A stretch of DNA of 64,000 bases, from positions 124,001 through 188,000 of the forward strand of contig JADJVB010000013.1 in NCBI GenBank assembly GCA_016710745.1. The letters are read 5' to 3'. The position numbers and the translations under genes are program-made. Of the stretch, positions 1 to 8,533 are shown piece after piece. Position 1 is the stretch's first letter. Each line of letters opens with the position of its first letter. Below the pieces are notes generated by a model. It was not told where the DNA came from. It ran no database searches and was given only the letters and a program-made list of their open reading frames with translations. Source of the DNA: Chitinophagaceae bacterium. GTDB taxonomy: Bacteria; Bacteroidota; Bacteroidia; Chitinophagales; Chitinophagaceae.

Positions 1-1395
1 TGGAGAATATGGTGGATGCGATCCAGAGAAATCTCCGTGCAAAAATTATCTATTATAATTATACCGAAATAGAAGATGCTGTTTTTGGCAGTTATGCCAA
101 CCAGGTTGAGTCTTCTTTCCTGTTTCAACAACGTAAACTTAATTATGAACTGATGTTATTTGCGGCCAATCAGGCAAATTTTTATATCGCTGATCTTGCC
201 AACATTCAAAACCGGGTTGGGAAAAAAGATTTTTTTCAGTCATCGATATATATCAACACAGAAATGGTATTGAGTATCGACACCCTGCCCGAAGTAGCAA
301 GCCGTACGCTGGATATCATTGCCGCGCTTAATGGAAAATTCAAAAAATGCCTGGTGCTCGACCTGGATAATACATTGTGGGGAGGTATAATCGGCGACGA
401 CGGTATCGAAAATATCCAACTCGGAAGCCTGGGCATCGGTAAAGCATTTTCAGAGTTTCAATATTGGATAAAAATTGAAAAACAGGGGTATCATACTCGC
501 TGTTTGCAGCAAAAATACAGAGTCGGTTGCCAAAGAGCCTTTCGAGAAACATCCCGACATGTTGCTGAAACTGGATGATATCGCGGTATTTGTTGCCAAC
601 TGGGATAATAAAGCTGATAATATCCGGCAAATACAATCGGTACTTAATATCGGGTTTGATTCGATGGTTTTTTTAGATGATAATCCCTTTGAACGAAATT
701 TAGTAAGAGAAAATATTCCTGATATTACGGTTCCGGAACTGCCCGAAGATCCGGCCGAGTACCTGGAATATCTGTATTCGCTGAATTTATTTGAAACAAC
801 TTCCTTTTCAACTGAAGATGCAGCAAGAACAAAGCAATACCAGGTAGCGGCGCAACGGGCCGTGGTACAAAAAAGTTTCACAAACGAAAATGATTTTCTA
901 CAAAGTTTGAATATGACCTCGGTGGTGGAACCGTTTAACAAATTCAATACACCCCGGGCGGCACAACTCAGCCAGCGATCTAACCAATTTAACCTGCGCA
1001 CCGTGAGATACTCCGAAGCAGATATTGAAACACTGGCTGCTGACGAAGACTTTTTTACATTTACCTTTAACCTGGCAGATAAATTTGGCGACAACGGATT
1101 GATCAGTTTGATCATCCTTAAAAAAGAAGATGAGCAAACATTGTTTATTGATACCTGGTTAATGAGTTGCCGGGTTTTAAAAAGAGGTATGGAAAATTTC
1201 ACCTTAAATACAATTGCCGGTTTTGCCAAACAAAAAGGGTTCGGCTTTTTAAAGGGTGAATATATTGCAACAGCAAAAAATGAAATGGTTAAAGATCATT
1301 ACAAGGATCTGGGTTTTAGCAGAAGCGGAAATTACTGGGTAATCCCCCTGGCCTCATTCAGGGATAGAAATACACTTATCAAAAGCAAAGTATAA
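1..1395 (+). pseudogene. FkbH-like HAD-IIIC family protein, cut by the window edge and frameshifted
   Basis: FkbH-family proteins use an HAD fold to load a three-carbon unit (glyceryl from 1,3-bisphosphoglycerate) onto a carrier protein. The reading frame is open from the left edge, so the N-terminus lies outside the window. The HAD motif I DLDNTLWGG is encoded near 360-385 and the later motif DDNPFER near 676-700. A GNAT-like C-terminal part follows and the frame stops at 1393-1395. Residues up to about base 470 are in one frame and everything after about 475 is in the next. An A5 run at 470-474 is the likely site, because deleting one A restores the family sequence WIKLKNRGIILAVCSKN. The stop overlaps the carrier-protein start (TAATG). 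The disrupted state could be a sequencing error. Family assignment is firm and the substrate is not known. Confidence 0.85.
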
Positions 1396-1640
1396 TGACA
1401 CACAGAATTGACTTACTGAAGCAAATCAACGACATTTTCATTGATGTGCTTGATAACGAAGAAATCGCAATTACCGAAAGCACTACTGCGGATGATGTGG
1501 AAGATTGGGATTCCTTATCGCATATACAATTGGTGGTAGCCGTTGAGAAGCATTTTAAGATCCGTTTTAACTCCAAAGAAATACAGAGCTGGAACAATGT
1601 GGGTGAAATGATAAATTGTATACTGGAAAAAGGCATATGA
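1395..1640 (+). CDS. acyl carrier protein
   Basis: An 81-residue acyl or peptidyl carrier protein. The phosphopantetheine attachment Ser is about residue 40 in the motif WDSLSH, followed by the usual helix II (IQLVVAVEKHF). The length and acidic N-terminal helix fit a free-standing carrier. Its start shares one base with the stop of the FkbH-like gene, and its stop overlaps the next gene in an ATGA at 1637-1640. It is therefore probably translationally coupled to both. It is likely a dedicated carrier for the FkbH-loaded acyl unit rather than the housekeeping fatty-acid AcpP, which normally sits beside fabF. That role is inferred from position only. Confidence 0.9.
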   Translation: MTHRIDLLKQINDIFIDVLDNEEIAITESTTADDVEDWDSLSHIQLVVAVEKHFKIRFNSKEIQSWNNVGEMINCILEKGI

Positions 1641-2035
1641 TATTTAAGACAGGAGAAAAATATAACTTAACATTTGTTGTTTCGGAAGCCGTTCAGCAAA
1701 GCTTTGTTCAGACTTTTGGAGACAAAAATCCTTTGCATACAGATGAAGTTTTTGCACGAACTAAAGGGTTTAAAGGAAAAGTAATGCACGGAAATATTTT
1801 GAACGGATTTCTGTCTTATTTTATCGGAGAAGGATTACCGGTAAAAAATGTAATTATTCATTCGCAGGAAATTCAGTTTAAAAATCCGGTTTATGTGGAG
1901 GATGAGCTGGATTTTACGGCAACAGTAAGCGATGTTTTTGAGTCGGTAAAGAGCGTTGAATTTAAGTTCGTCTTTACCAATACAGCATTAAAAACAGTAG
2001 CGAAAGGAAAAATTCAAATCGGGCTTTTAGCATGA
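1637..2035 (+). CDS. MaoC-like (R)-specific enoyl hydratase/dehydratase
   Basis: A 132-residue single hot-dog-fold protein of the MaoC/R-hydratase family, which interconverts enoyl and (R)-3-hydroxyacyl thioesters. The family signature is clear: GDKNPLHTDEVFA followed by GFKGKVMHGN, giving the catalytic Asp and His. I chose the ATG at 1637 because it overlaps the carrier-protein stop (ATGA). A longer in-frame start at 1616 would sit inside the carrier gene. The 3' end overlaps the next start in a second ATGA at 2032-2035. In context it probably acts on an acyl group held on the neighbouring carrier protein. Confidence 0.88.
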   Translation: MIFKTGEKYNLTFVVSEAVQQSFVQTFGDKNPLHTDEVFARTKGFKGKVMHGNILNGFLSYFIGEGLPVKNVIIHSQEIQFKNPVYVEDELDFTATVSDVFESVKSVEFKFVFTNTALKTVAKGKIQIGLLA

Positions 2036-2754
2036 ATATATTAGTCACAGGCGGAGCTTCAGGCTTAGGTAATGCCATTTCCCGTACCCTGGCGGTACCA
2101 ACCGGTACAAGAATTTATTTCACCTACAATAGATCCCTGGAGGCGGCACAGTTACTCGAAAAAGAATGTACAAATTGTACAGGCATAAAATGCGATTTTG
2201 AAAACCAGGACGATGTAAATGAACTGGCGGCGCGCATAGAGAGTCTCGATATTGACGTGTTAATCAATAATGCTTATTCAGGTAAGCCCGTCAAAACTCA
2301 TTTTCATAAAATTAGTGCTGCCGATTTCCAATCGGAATTTAGGATCAATATCATGCCGGTTATCTTGCTCACGCAGGCCTGTATAAAATATTTCCGGAAG
2401 AAGAAAAGCGGCCGTATTATTACCATATTAACGGCCTACCTGCACGACAGCCCTCCGGTTGGCACAGCTGCTTATGTAGGAGGTAAAGCTTTTTTAGCTT
2501 CGCTGGTAAAATCCTGGGCTGCCGAAAATGGCAAATACAATATCAGTTCCAATGCTGTTTCACCTTCGTTTATGCGAACCGGGTTGGCTGCCGATGTTGA
2601 CGAACGAATCATTGAGCAGATGATTGCCGGTCACCCACTGAAGAAATTACTCACGATTGAAGAAACTGCCGCGGCTGTCGCCTCCCTGGTTAACGCACCT
2701 GCGGAGGTTAACGGAACAGAAGTTGTAATCCATGCCGGAACCAATATAAAATAA
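2032..2754 (+). CDS. SDR-family oxidoreductase (ketoacyl reductase-like)
   Basis: A 240-residue classical short-chain dehydrogenase/reductase. It has the nucleotide-binding glycine motif TGGASGLG at the N-terminus, the NNAY variant of the NNAG motif, and the catalytic YVGGK (YxxxK) near residue 150. It is closest in style to 3-oxoacyl-ACP reductases. It begins in an ATGA overlap with the MaoC gene and is followed 7 bases later by the MBOAT gene. Reductase plus hydratase on one carrier could build or tailor a hydroxyacyl group, but the actual substrate is not visible in the sequence. Confidence 0.85.
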   Translation: MNILVTGGASGLGNAISRTLAVPTGTRIYFTYNRSLEAAQLLEKECTNCTGIKCDFENQDDVNELAARIESLDIDVLINNAYSGKPVKTHFHKISAADFQSEFRINIMPVILLTQACIKYFRKKKSGRIITILTAYLHDSPPVGTAAYVGGKAFLASLVKSWAAENGKYNISSNAVSPSFMRTGLAADVDERIIEQMIAGHPLKKLLTIEETAAAVASLVNAPAEVNGTEVVIHAGTNIK

Positions 2755-2761
2755 CGGGTCG

Positions 2762-4207
2762 ATGATATTTAATTCAATACCATTTGCAGGCTTTTTTGTT
2801 ATCTTCTTTTTATTGTATTGGTTTGTTTTTAACAGGAACATTAAACTGCAAAATGGTTTGATACTGGCCGGCAGTTATTTTTTTTACGCCTGGTGGGATT
2901 GGCGCTTTCTTGCCTTGCTGGTTGGAAGTTCGCTATTGAACTATTTGCTGGGAATCTGGATAGCAAGATCAACATCAGAAAAGAAACGAAACGGGCTGCT
3001 GTATTTGGGTCTGTTACAGGGCCTGGGCGGGTTAATATTCTTCAAGTACTATAATTTTTTTCTAACCTCATTTGCCCATGCATTTAGCGAGATAAATATT
3101 GAGCTGGAGATGAGTACCCTTAATATTATTTTGCCTTTGGGTATAAGTTTTTACACATTCAGAACGATCAGTTACCTGCTGGATGTTCATAAAAATAAAA
3201 TTAAGCCGTCAACCGATTGGGTCGTTTTCTTTTCCTACGTTGGCTTTTTCCCGAGCCTGATATCGGGGCCTATCGATAAAGCAAAACTGCTGATTCCGCA
3301 ACTCGAAAATAAAAGAGAATTCAGCAATAGAGAGGCCAGTACCGGACTGCGGCAAATACTTTGGGGCTTGTTTAAAAAATTGGTAATTGCTGATAACTGT
3401 TCAGATATCACCAATCATATTTTTAATAATTACCCAACACTACCCGCCAGTACGCTGGTTTTAGGGGCACTGTTTTATACCATTCAATTATATGCCGATT
3501 TTTCGGGTTATTCCGATATGGCCATTGGCTTTGCCCGTTTGCTGGGTTTCAATATTACCAAGAACTTTAACTATCCTTTTTTTGCCCAAAATATCGCCGA
3601 TTACTGGCGTCGATGGCATATTTCGCTTACAGCCTGGTTAACGGAATATGTGTTCACACCCCTCAGTATCAAATTCCGGGACTATGGAAAAGCAGGACTG
3701 GCATTGGCCATCATCATTAACTTTACCATCTGTGGGTTATGGCATGGCGCTAACTGGACTTTTGTTTTATATGGTTTTTTGCACGGCTGCTATTTTATTC
3801 CTTTAATTATTAAAGGTACCCTGAATAAGAAGCGTAAGAAAGGAGCAGCAACCTTATTGCCCGGTTTTGCAGAGTTTGGGAATATGGTGGCGACATTCAT
3901 TGTTGTGATGTTCACCAATATCTTATTCAGGTCTGATAGTATTGTGCAGGCAACAGATTATTTCGGATATATTTTTTCTATGTCCATTTTTTCTTTACCG
4001 GTTTTGATCAATAAGGCGGGCACAGTAATCGTGTTTTCGGCAAGCATGTTTTTTGTTGAGTGGCTTGGCCGTAACCAAAACTTTGCCCTCGAAACCCTGG
4101 AGCATAGGTTTCCGAAACCGGCCAGGTGGGCTATATATTACGGTTTAGCCATGCTTATTTTTTTGTTTGCGGGCAAAGACCAGCAGTTCATTTACGTTCA
4201 ATTTTAG
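2762..4207 (+). CDS. MBOAT-family membrane O-acyltransferase (DltB/AlgI-like)
   Basis: A 481-residue polytopic membrane protein of the MBOAT family, which passes acyl groups across the inner membrane for O-acylation of surface polymers. Hallmarks are WRRWHISLTAWL near residue 282 and the invariant-His motif GLWHGANW near residue 325. The N-terminal GSYFFYAWWDW segment and about ten hydrophobic spans are also typical. It lies 7 bases after the SDR gene and 3 bases before the SGNH-like gene, so all three are probably one transcript. Its pairing with a carrier protein and an SGNH-like partner is the same architecture as DltB with DltC and DltD. The acyl donor and acceptor here are inferred, not known. 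Confidence 0.9.
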   Translation: MIFNSIPFAGFFVIFFLLYWFVFNRNIKLQNGLILAGSYFFYAWWDWRFLALLVGSSLLNYLLGIWIARSTSEKKRNGLLYLGLLQGLGGLIFFKYYNFFLTSFAHAFSEINIELEMSTLNIILPLGISFYTFRTISYLLDVHKNKIKPSTDWVVFFSYVGFFPSLISGPIDKAKLLIPQLENKREFSNREASTGLRQILWGLFKKLVIADNCSDITNHIFNNYPTLPASTLVLGALFYTIQLYADFSGYSDMAIGFARLLGFNITKNFNYPFFAQNIADYWRRWHISLTAWLTEYVFTPLSIKFRDYGKAGLALAIIINFTICGLWHGANWTFVLYGFLHGCYFIPLIIKGTLNKKRKKGAATLLPGFAEFGNMVATFIVVMFTNILFRSDSIVQATDYFGYIFSMSIFSLPVLINKAGTVIVFSASMFFVEWLGRNQNFALETLEHRFPKPARWAIYYGLAMLIFLFAGKDQQFIYVQF

Positions 4208-4210
4208 CAA

Positions 4211-5134
4211 ATGAAAAATTTTTTAATAAGCGTACTTGTTTTTTCGGGGCTTTTAACGTCCAGCATACTCGCTGTGTTTTTAATGGCCGATGGCAGGTCC
4301 GACTCTTACTATGCCCGGTTTACGACGCCGGCCCAACATTCGCTCATCATTGGCACTTCACGTGCTGCGCAGGGTATACAGCCTGCTGTTTTGGATACGA
4401 TGATCTATAAAGGCACGGCTCATCACTTTTTCAACTATTCTTTTTCATTATTTGATTCGCCTTTTGGGCCTGCTTATTTACAAAGTATAGAAAGAAAATT
4501 AGATCCCCGGGTGACCGATGGTATTTTTATTGTTGCCGTTGATCCCTGGATGTTGTGCGCTAAAAATGAGGATCCCAATGACTCGTTACATTTTTGGGAA
4601 CGTAATAGTTTTATGGGCAACACCAAAAAGGTAAACTGCAACCCAAATATTCCTTACCTGGTTGAGTCGTATAGCGAGCCTTATATCAATATTATCAGAA
4701 AAAGAACGGGAGCTGCCGACCTGATTCTTCATAAGGACGGCTGGCTGGAAGTGATCGTATCGATGGATAGTACTTTGGTAGCCCAACGGTTGCAAGCCAA
4801 ACTTGAAGACTATAATAAAAATTACCTGCCTGTTTATAAATTCTCATCAGTTCGCTTCAGTTACCTGAAACAAACTATATCCTTTTTGCAAAACCACGGT
4901 AAAGTTTACCTGGTGCGATTACCCGCGCACAGGAAAATTATGGAAATGGAAGACAGGTTGCTACCCGGTTTTGAACAAAAAATAGAAGAAGTTGCTGCCG
5001 GGTTTAAGGTAGATTATTTGAGTTTCGCGGCTAAGAACGCCGATTATGATTATGTGGATGGCAACCATTTGTACAAAGCTTCAGGTAAAATACTAAGCCA
5101 CCAGCTTGCAAGATGGATTACTGAAAAAAAATAA
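4211..5134 (+). CDS. SGNH-like membrane-anchored protein paired with MBOAT
   Basis: A 307-residue protein with an N-terminal hydrophobic segment (about residues 4-25) that is a signal anchor or signal peptide. The rest looks like the SGNH-like partners of MBOAT enzymes (DltD, AlgX/AlgJ types). IIGTSRA near residues 46-51 supplies a possible nucleophilic Ser. DGNH near residue 284 supplies the Asp/His of the last SGNH block. No strong primary-sequence match beyond these motifs is visible to me. It directly follows the MBOAT gene by 3 bases and is the last gene of the operon. Likely role: receives or transfers the acyl group in the periplasm. Confidence 0.65.
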   Translation: MKNFLISVLVFSGLLTSSILAVFLMADGRSDSYYARFTTPAQHSLIIGTSRAAQGIQPAVLDTMIYKGTAHHFFNYSFSLFDSPFGPAYLQSIERKLDPRVTDGIFIVAVDPWMLCAKNEDPNDSLHFWERNSFMGNTKKVNCNPNIPYLVESYSEPYINIIRKRTGAADLILHKDGWLEVIVSMDSTLVAQRLQAKLEDYNKNYLPVYKFSSVRFSYLKQTISFLQNHGKVYLVRLPAHRKIMEMEDRLLPGFEQKIEEVAAGFKVDYLSFAAKNADYDYVDGNHLYKASGKILSHQLARWITEKK

Positions 5135-5271
5135 ACCTGCGAAAAGAGGTTTTATCAATTATTTATTTACCTTCACAGTTCCCCAAACAAATAAGTGATG
5201 CTCCACCGCATCATTTCGCTTACCCAACCAAAGAGTAACAAAGTATAAATCCCTATCATTCTGTGATCTGA

Positions 5272-5307
5272 CCATAGTTTCATTCAGTTCAAAAAACTAA
5301 ACTATGG
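5272..5307 (+). promoter_or_regulatory. 9-bp inverted repeat covering the start codon of the DUF4838 gene
   Basis: CCATAGTTT at 5272-5280 is perfectly complementary to AAACTATGG at 5299-5307, with an 18-base loop. The right arm contains the ATG at 5304-5306. If transcription starts upstream of 5272, the mRNA could fold the start codon into a hairpin. Alternatively this is a DNA operator. No factor is known to me for this site. Confidence 0.45.
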
Positions 5308-8300
5308 CGTTCATTCGCACCTGCTTTGTTACAGCGGTAATGCTATTTTGCGTATTGTTTCCAAATGCGCAAACAGTAGGTTACCCTGCCCGGTCTTCTC
5401 AATTGTTGAAATCAACAGCTGCCGACATAGCCATGTTGCTCAAAAAAGCGGTGGATGGTAGTCAGTTTACTATCGAGCAATATAGTACTGTGCCTGCAAT
5501 GGGTATTATTTTTATTTACGACTCAACAATAATCGATAATCAAGCCTGTAATGTTGAAAGTGACGGGGCTACCTTTATCAGGTTTACTGCTGCGCAGGAC
5601 AATGGACTTTGTCTGGGCGTTTATCAGTACCTGCAGGATCTGGGATTTCGGTTTTATCAGCCGGGCACGGCCTGGGAAATTATTCCGCCATTATCCTCGG
5701 CATATAAAAAAATGAGCAGTTCTTACAGCGGTGCGTTCAAATACAATACCTGGTCGGTTAGTGGCGGGTATAGCCGTTGGGTTATGGATCTTAACAGCGA
5801 TTATAATTGGGACAAATACGGCGGCGAGAATGGTCATAGCTGGGCCTTGTATCAACGTCGCAATGGCATGTTGGGCGAATCCCGTTTCGAAGGTCACCGC
5901 AGTGGTATTATAACCGGATCCAACCTTCCGGCATGGCAAAGTAATCCATGCTTTATTGCAAATAATAACAACTCGAGAGCGATAACCGGCCAATCTGTTC
6001 CTGATGTTCAAAGCCCGGCTGCCATGGACTTATGGGCATCCGGCATCGAACAAAAATATACGACCCACCGGAATAGTATGTTTAGCAACATTAATTTATA
6101 TGTGAACCAGGTTCGCAATTTTAATTACGACTACCAGAATATCGGCATTGAAGTACCCGACGGTGCCCGGTGGGGAAATTCCAGGGATAATATAGGCTGT
6201 GTAAATAATGGCTATGCTAAGGAAAGCGACCAGCATTTTACATTGGCAAACCATACCGTTCAAAAGATCAGTACTATTTATCCGGCTGCACGTTTTCAGC
6301 TCTATGCCTATTCCGCCCATGCCGATATACCATCGGGTAATATTGCGATCAACGAAAAAATCGATATTCAACTGGTGCCGGCCGTATACCAAAACTTAAC
6401 GAGCACCAACGGGCTTCGCAACCGCTGGTATAAACGCACTAAAAATATTTCCGAATACAATTACCTGAACCTCTCGGGCTGGAGTGGCGAAACACCAGGT
6501 TTTTACCTGGATGATTTTAAAGCAACACTCCAGATCGCGAAAGACAATCAAAGTCAGGGTTTGGTGTGGGAAGCGTCGCCAGCTAAATTTGCCAGTCTGC
6601 CATATTTATTTGCCGCAAATAAAAATCTGCACGATAATATCTCGGTAGACAGCGCTTTGAAAGAATTCTGCAGCAACATGTTTACCGTTGCCGGTGGCAC
6701 CATTTACAATCTTTTGCAGTTTTGGACCGATAGCAAAAACCTGGGCGGTGGAATTTCGAACAGGTATAAATTGCCGATGTATTTCAAAATGATCAAAGAT
6801 GCCGAAAATCAAATAGCACAGGAGCCTGCTATTGTTAAAGAAAGATTACGTGAGTTAAAGGCTTACCTGCATTATATGGTTTTGTATTACGACTGGGCCG
6901 GGGACCCCAGATCTGCAAACGAAAAACAAGATAAAGCCGCTGCGGTATGCATATACCTGGCCAAAACAAATAAATTGCAATTGGTTAACAGCTATTACCT
7001 GGTTGCCGGAATAACAGCCAGATATGCCAATACCTCGGCCTTTTATCAGCAATATAATAAAACTAACGGTACCGCATACCAAAATGGCACAATTACATTA
7101 ATTACTGCTGAGGAAATTGAAGCCGACTTTGGTCATGATTTTTTGGCGCTGAACGGATCTATAAACAATTACCGATTCGAATCTGTAGAACATATTGCCA
7201 ACAGTTTTGACGATGCCGGATTAACCAGCCAGGAAAATATACAGGTAAAATTGACCTACACTAACGGGATGGATAATTATAACCGTACCGAATATTTTAT
7301 TAAAGCGGAAGCACCAGGCAGTTTTACCATCAATTATAAGCCGTCATTTGATACCCCTGGTATGGGGTACCTGAACTTTACCGTAGAGTCAACCGACAAA
7401 GCCCTGGAGGTTATTGAAGATCTATCTTTGGATAATTACGCAAGGGCAGGTTCAATAAAGATAGTTTTACCCGTTGCCGGTAATTATAAACTGACCATCA
7501 GTTCAAAATTCAAAACTTCTGCAGAAATAGAGATCATTACCAATAAAAATAAGTTTTATAAGCAGGGAGCATTTTTTGGAAAAACGACCGAACTATATCA
7601 AAACAACATCGGTATTCCCGGATATTTTTATATACCCGACGGAATCGATAAAGTGTATTTCAGTCTGGGTAACAGTTATTCGAATAATACAGGCTATGCA
7701 ACCGCAGAAAAAATCAGCAACGGCTTTGCATTTCAGGATCATAATGGCAAAGAACTTAAAGTTCGATTTGTAACCCCCAACGATTCAACTTTATTTTATA
7801 TCGACATTCCCCGGGATGCGGCCGGAAAGTTTTGCAGAGCTACCAAAAAAATAAATTATGACCTGATTTTTTCAAATATCAGCAATTATTTGTGGTATGC
7901 CCGGCCCAAGCCTAAATCATGTGGCAATACTGATTTTAGCCAGGAGATCATTAACCAAAACGGTGATTGTATCGTCAGGTTAACGGCCCGCTCAGTTACG
8001 GCACCGATCAGCTGGCAGGTAACAGATCTGGGAAAAACAGTTGCTTATGGTGATCAAACGGTACTTGATCTGCCGGTTAATACCACGCCAGATGCACAGG
8101 TTAGTTTAATTACCGGACCCGATTGCCGGATCACTAAAAAGATTGGAGATGACGAACATTACAAGTATTCTTTAGCATTCTGTGGAAACGGAGCTGCTGA
8201 ACCCGAAATATTGATTACCCCCATTGTTTATCCAAACCCAACTACCGGCAACTTTAAAGCCATGCAGCATGGTGCCGAAATTGTTGCAGATCAATTAATT

Positions 8301-8441
8301 ATATACAATGTGCAGGGCAATGCAGTAGCCCGGTTTGATGGTACAAGCCAATTTAATATCGGCTCTTTAGCCGGGGGTGTGTACTGGTATCAGATTATCA
8401 TTAAAGGCAGGTCTTATTCGGGAAAGTTAGTAAAGCTGTAA
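5304..8441 (+). CDS. DUF4838 (GH67-like) protein with T9SS type A sorting domain
   Basis: A 1045-residue secreted protein. A signal peptide spans about residues 1-23 (ends PNAQ). Next comes a region like the N-terminal domain of alpha-glucuronidases (GVYQYLQDLGFRFYQPG near residue 95). The DUF4838 region follows, and a beta-rich C-terminal half contains PNP(T)TG near residue 970. The last 80 residues are a Por-type T9SS sorting domain ending in SYSGKLVKL. The protein should be carried across the outer membrane by the type IX system and either released or anchored. DUF4838 proteins are usually linked to carbohydrate use, but no catalytic residues can be assigned with confidence here. The gene is monocistronic, with 169 bases upstream that hold only the inverted repeat over its start. 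Confidence 0.85.
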   Translation: MAFIRTCFVTAVMLFCVLFPNAQTVGYPARSSQLLKSTAADIAMLLKKAVDGSQFTIEQYSTVPAMGIIFIYDSTIIDNQACNVESDGATFIRFTAAQDNGLCLGVYQYLQDLGFRFYQPGTAWEIIPPLSSAYKKMSSSYSGAFKYNTWSVSGGYSRWVMDLNSDYNWDKYGGENGHSWALYQRRNGMLGESRFEGHRSGIITGSNLPAWQSNPCFIANNNNSRAITGQSVPDVQSPAAMDLWASGIEQKYTTHRNSMFSNINLYVNQVRNFNYDYQNIGIEVPDGARWGNSRDNIGCVNNGYAKESDQHFTLANHTVQKISTIYPAARFQLYAYSAHADIPSGNIAINEKIDIQLVPAVYQNLTSTNGLRNRWYKRTKNISEYNYLNLSGWSGETPGFYLDDFKATLQIAKDNQSQGLVWEASPAKFASLPYLFAANKNLHDNISVDSALKEFCSNMFTVAGGTIYNLLQFWTDSKNLGGGISNRYKLPMYFKMIKDAENQIAQEPAIVKERLRELKAYLHYMVLYYDWAGDPRSANEKQDKAAAVCIYLAKTNKLQLVNSYYLVAGITARYANTSAFYQQYNKTNGTAYQNGTITLITAEEIEADFGHDFLALNGSINNYRFESVEHIANSFDDAGLTSQENIQVKLTYTNGMDNYNRTEYFIKAEAPGSFTINYKPSFDTPGMGYLNFTVESTDKALEVIEDLSLDNYARAGSIKIVLPVAGNYKLTISSKFKTSAEIEIITNKNKFYKQGAFFGKTTELYQNNIGIPGYFYIPDGIDKVYFSLGNSYSNNTGYATAEKISNGFAFQDHNGKELKVRFVTPNDSTLFYIDIPRDAAGKFCRATKKINYDLIFSNISNYLWYARPKPKSCGNTDFSQEIINQNGDCIVRLTARSVTAPISWQVTDLGKTVAYGDQTVLDLPVNTTPDAQVSLITGPDCRITKKIGDDEHYKYSLAFCGNGAAEPEILITPIVYPNPTTGNFKAMQHGAEIVADQLIIYNVQGNAVARFDGTSQFNIGSLAGGVYWYQIIIKGRSYSGKLVKL

Positions 8442-8478
8442 GATTTGGGTTAAAAACCATATTCCAACTAAAATTTAT

Positions 8479-8486
8479 TACTTTTG
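8479..8486 (+). promoter_or_regulatory. -7 promoter element (TACTTTTG) for uppS
   Basis: TACTTTTG matches the Bacteroidota -7 consensus TAnnTTTG exactly and lies 47 bases before the uppS ATG. I see no clear -33 TTG at the usual 19-21 base spacing, so the call rests on the -7 box alone. Confidence 0.5.
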
Positions 8487-8495
8487 CAGCCCAAA

Positions 8496-8514
8496 GTCAG
8501 GCCCTGTGCCTGAC
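8496..8514 (+). other. hairpin in the uppS leader
   Basis: GTCAGGC (8496-8502) and GCCTGAC (8508-8514) form a perfect 7-bp stem with a 5-base loop. It begins about 10 bases after the -7 box, so it would sit at the very 5' end of the uppS transcript. It could equally be a weak terminator for the DUF4838 gene upstream, but the T-tract after it is poor. Confidence 0.45.
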
Positions 8515-8533
8515 TACTCATTTTTAGCGTTTT

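Noticed and set aside
470..480. Programmed ribosomal frameshift in the FkbH-like gene
   Set aside because: The site is a plain A5 run without a canonical slippery heptamer or an evident downstream structure, and three other homopolymer lesions occur in the window. An indel is more likely, though not proven.
450..1229. A 259-codon open frame on the minus strand across the FkbH-like gene
   Set aside because: It is antisense to clear FkbH-family coding sequence and has no recognisable protein pattern. It arises from the codon composition of the real gene.
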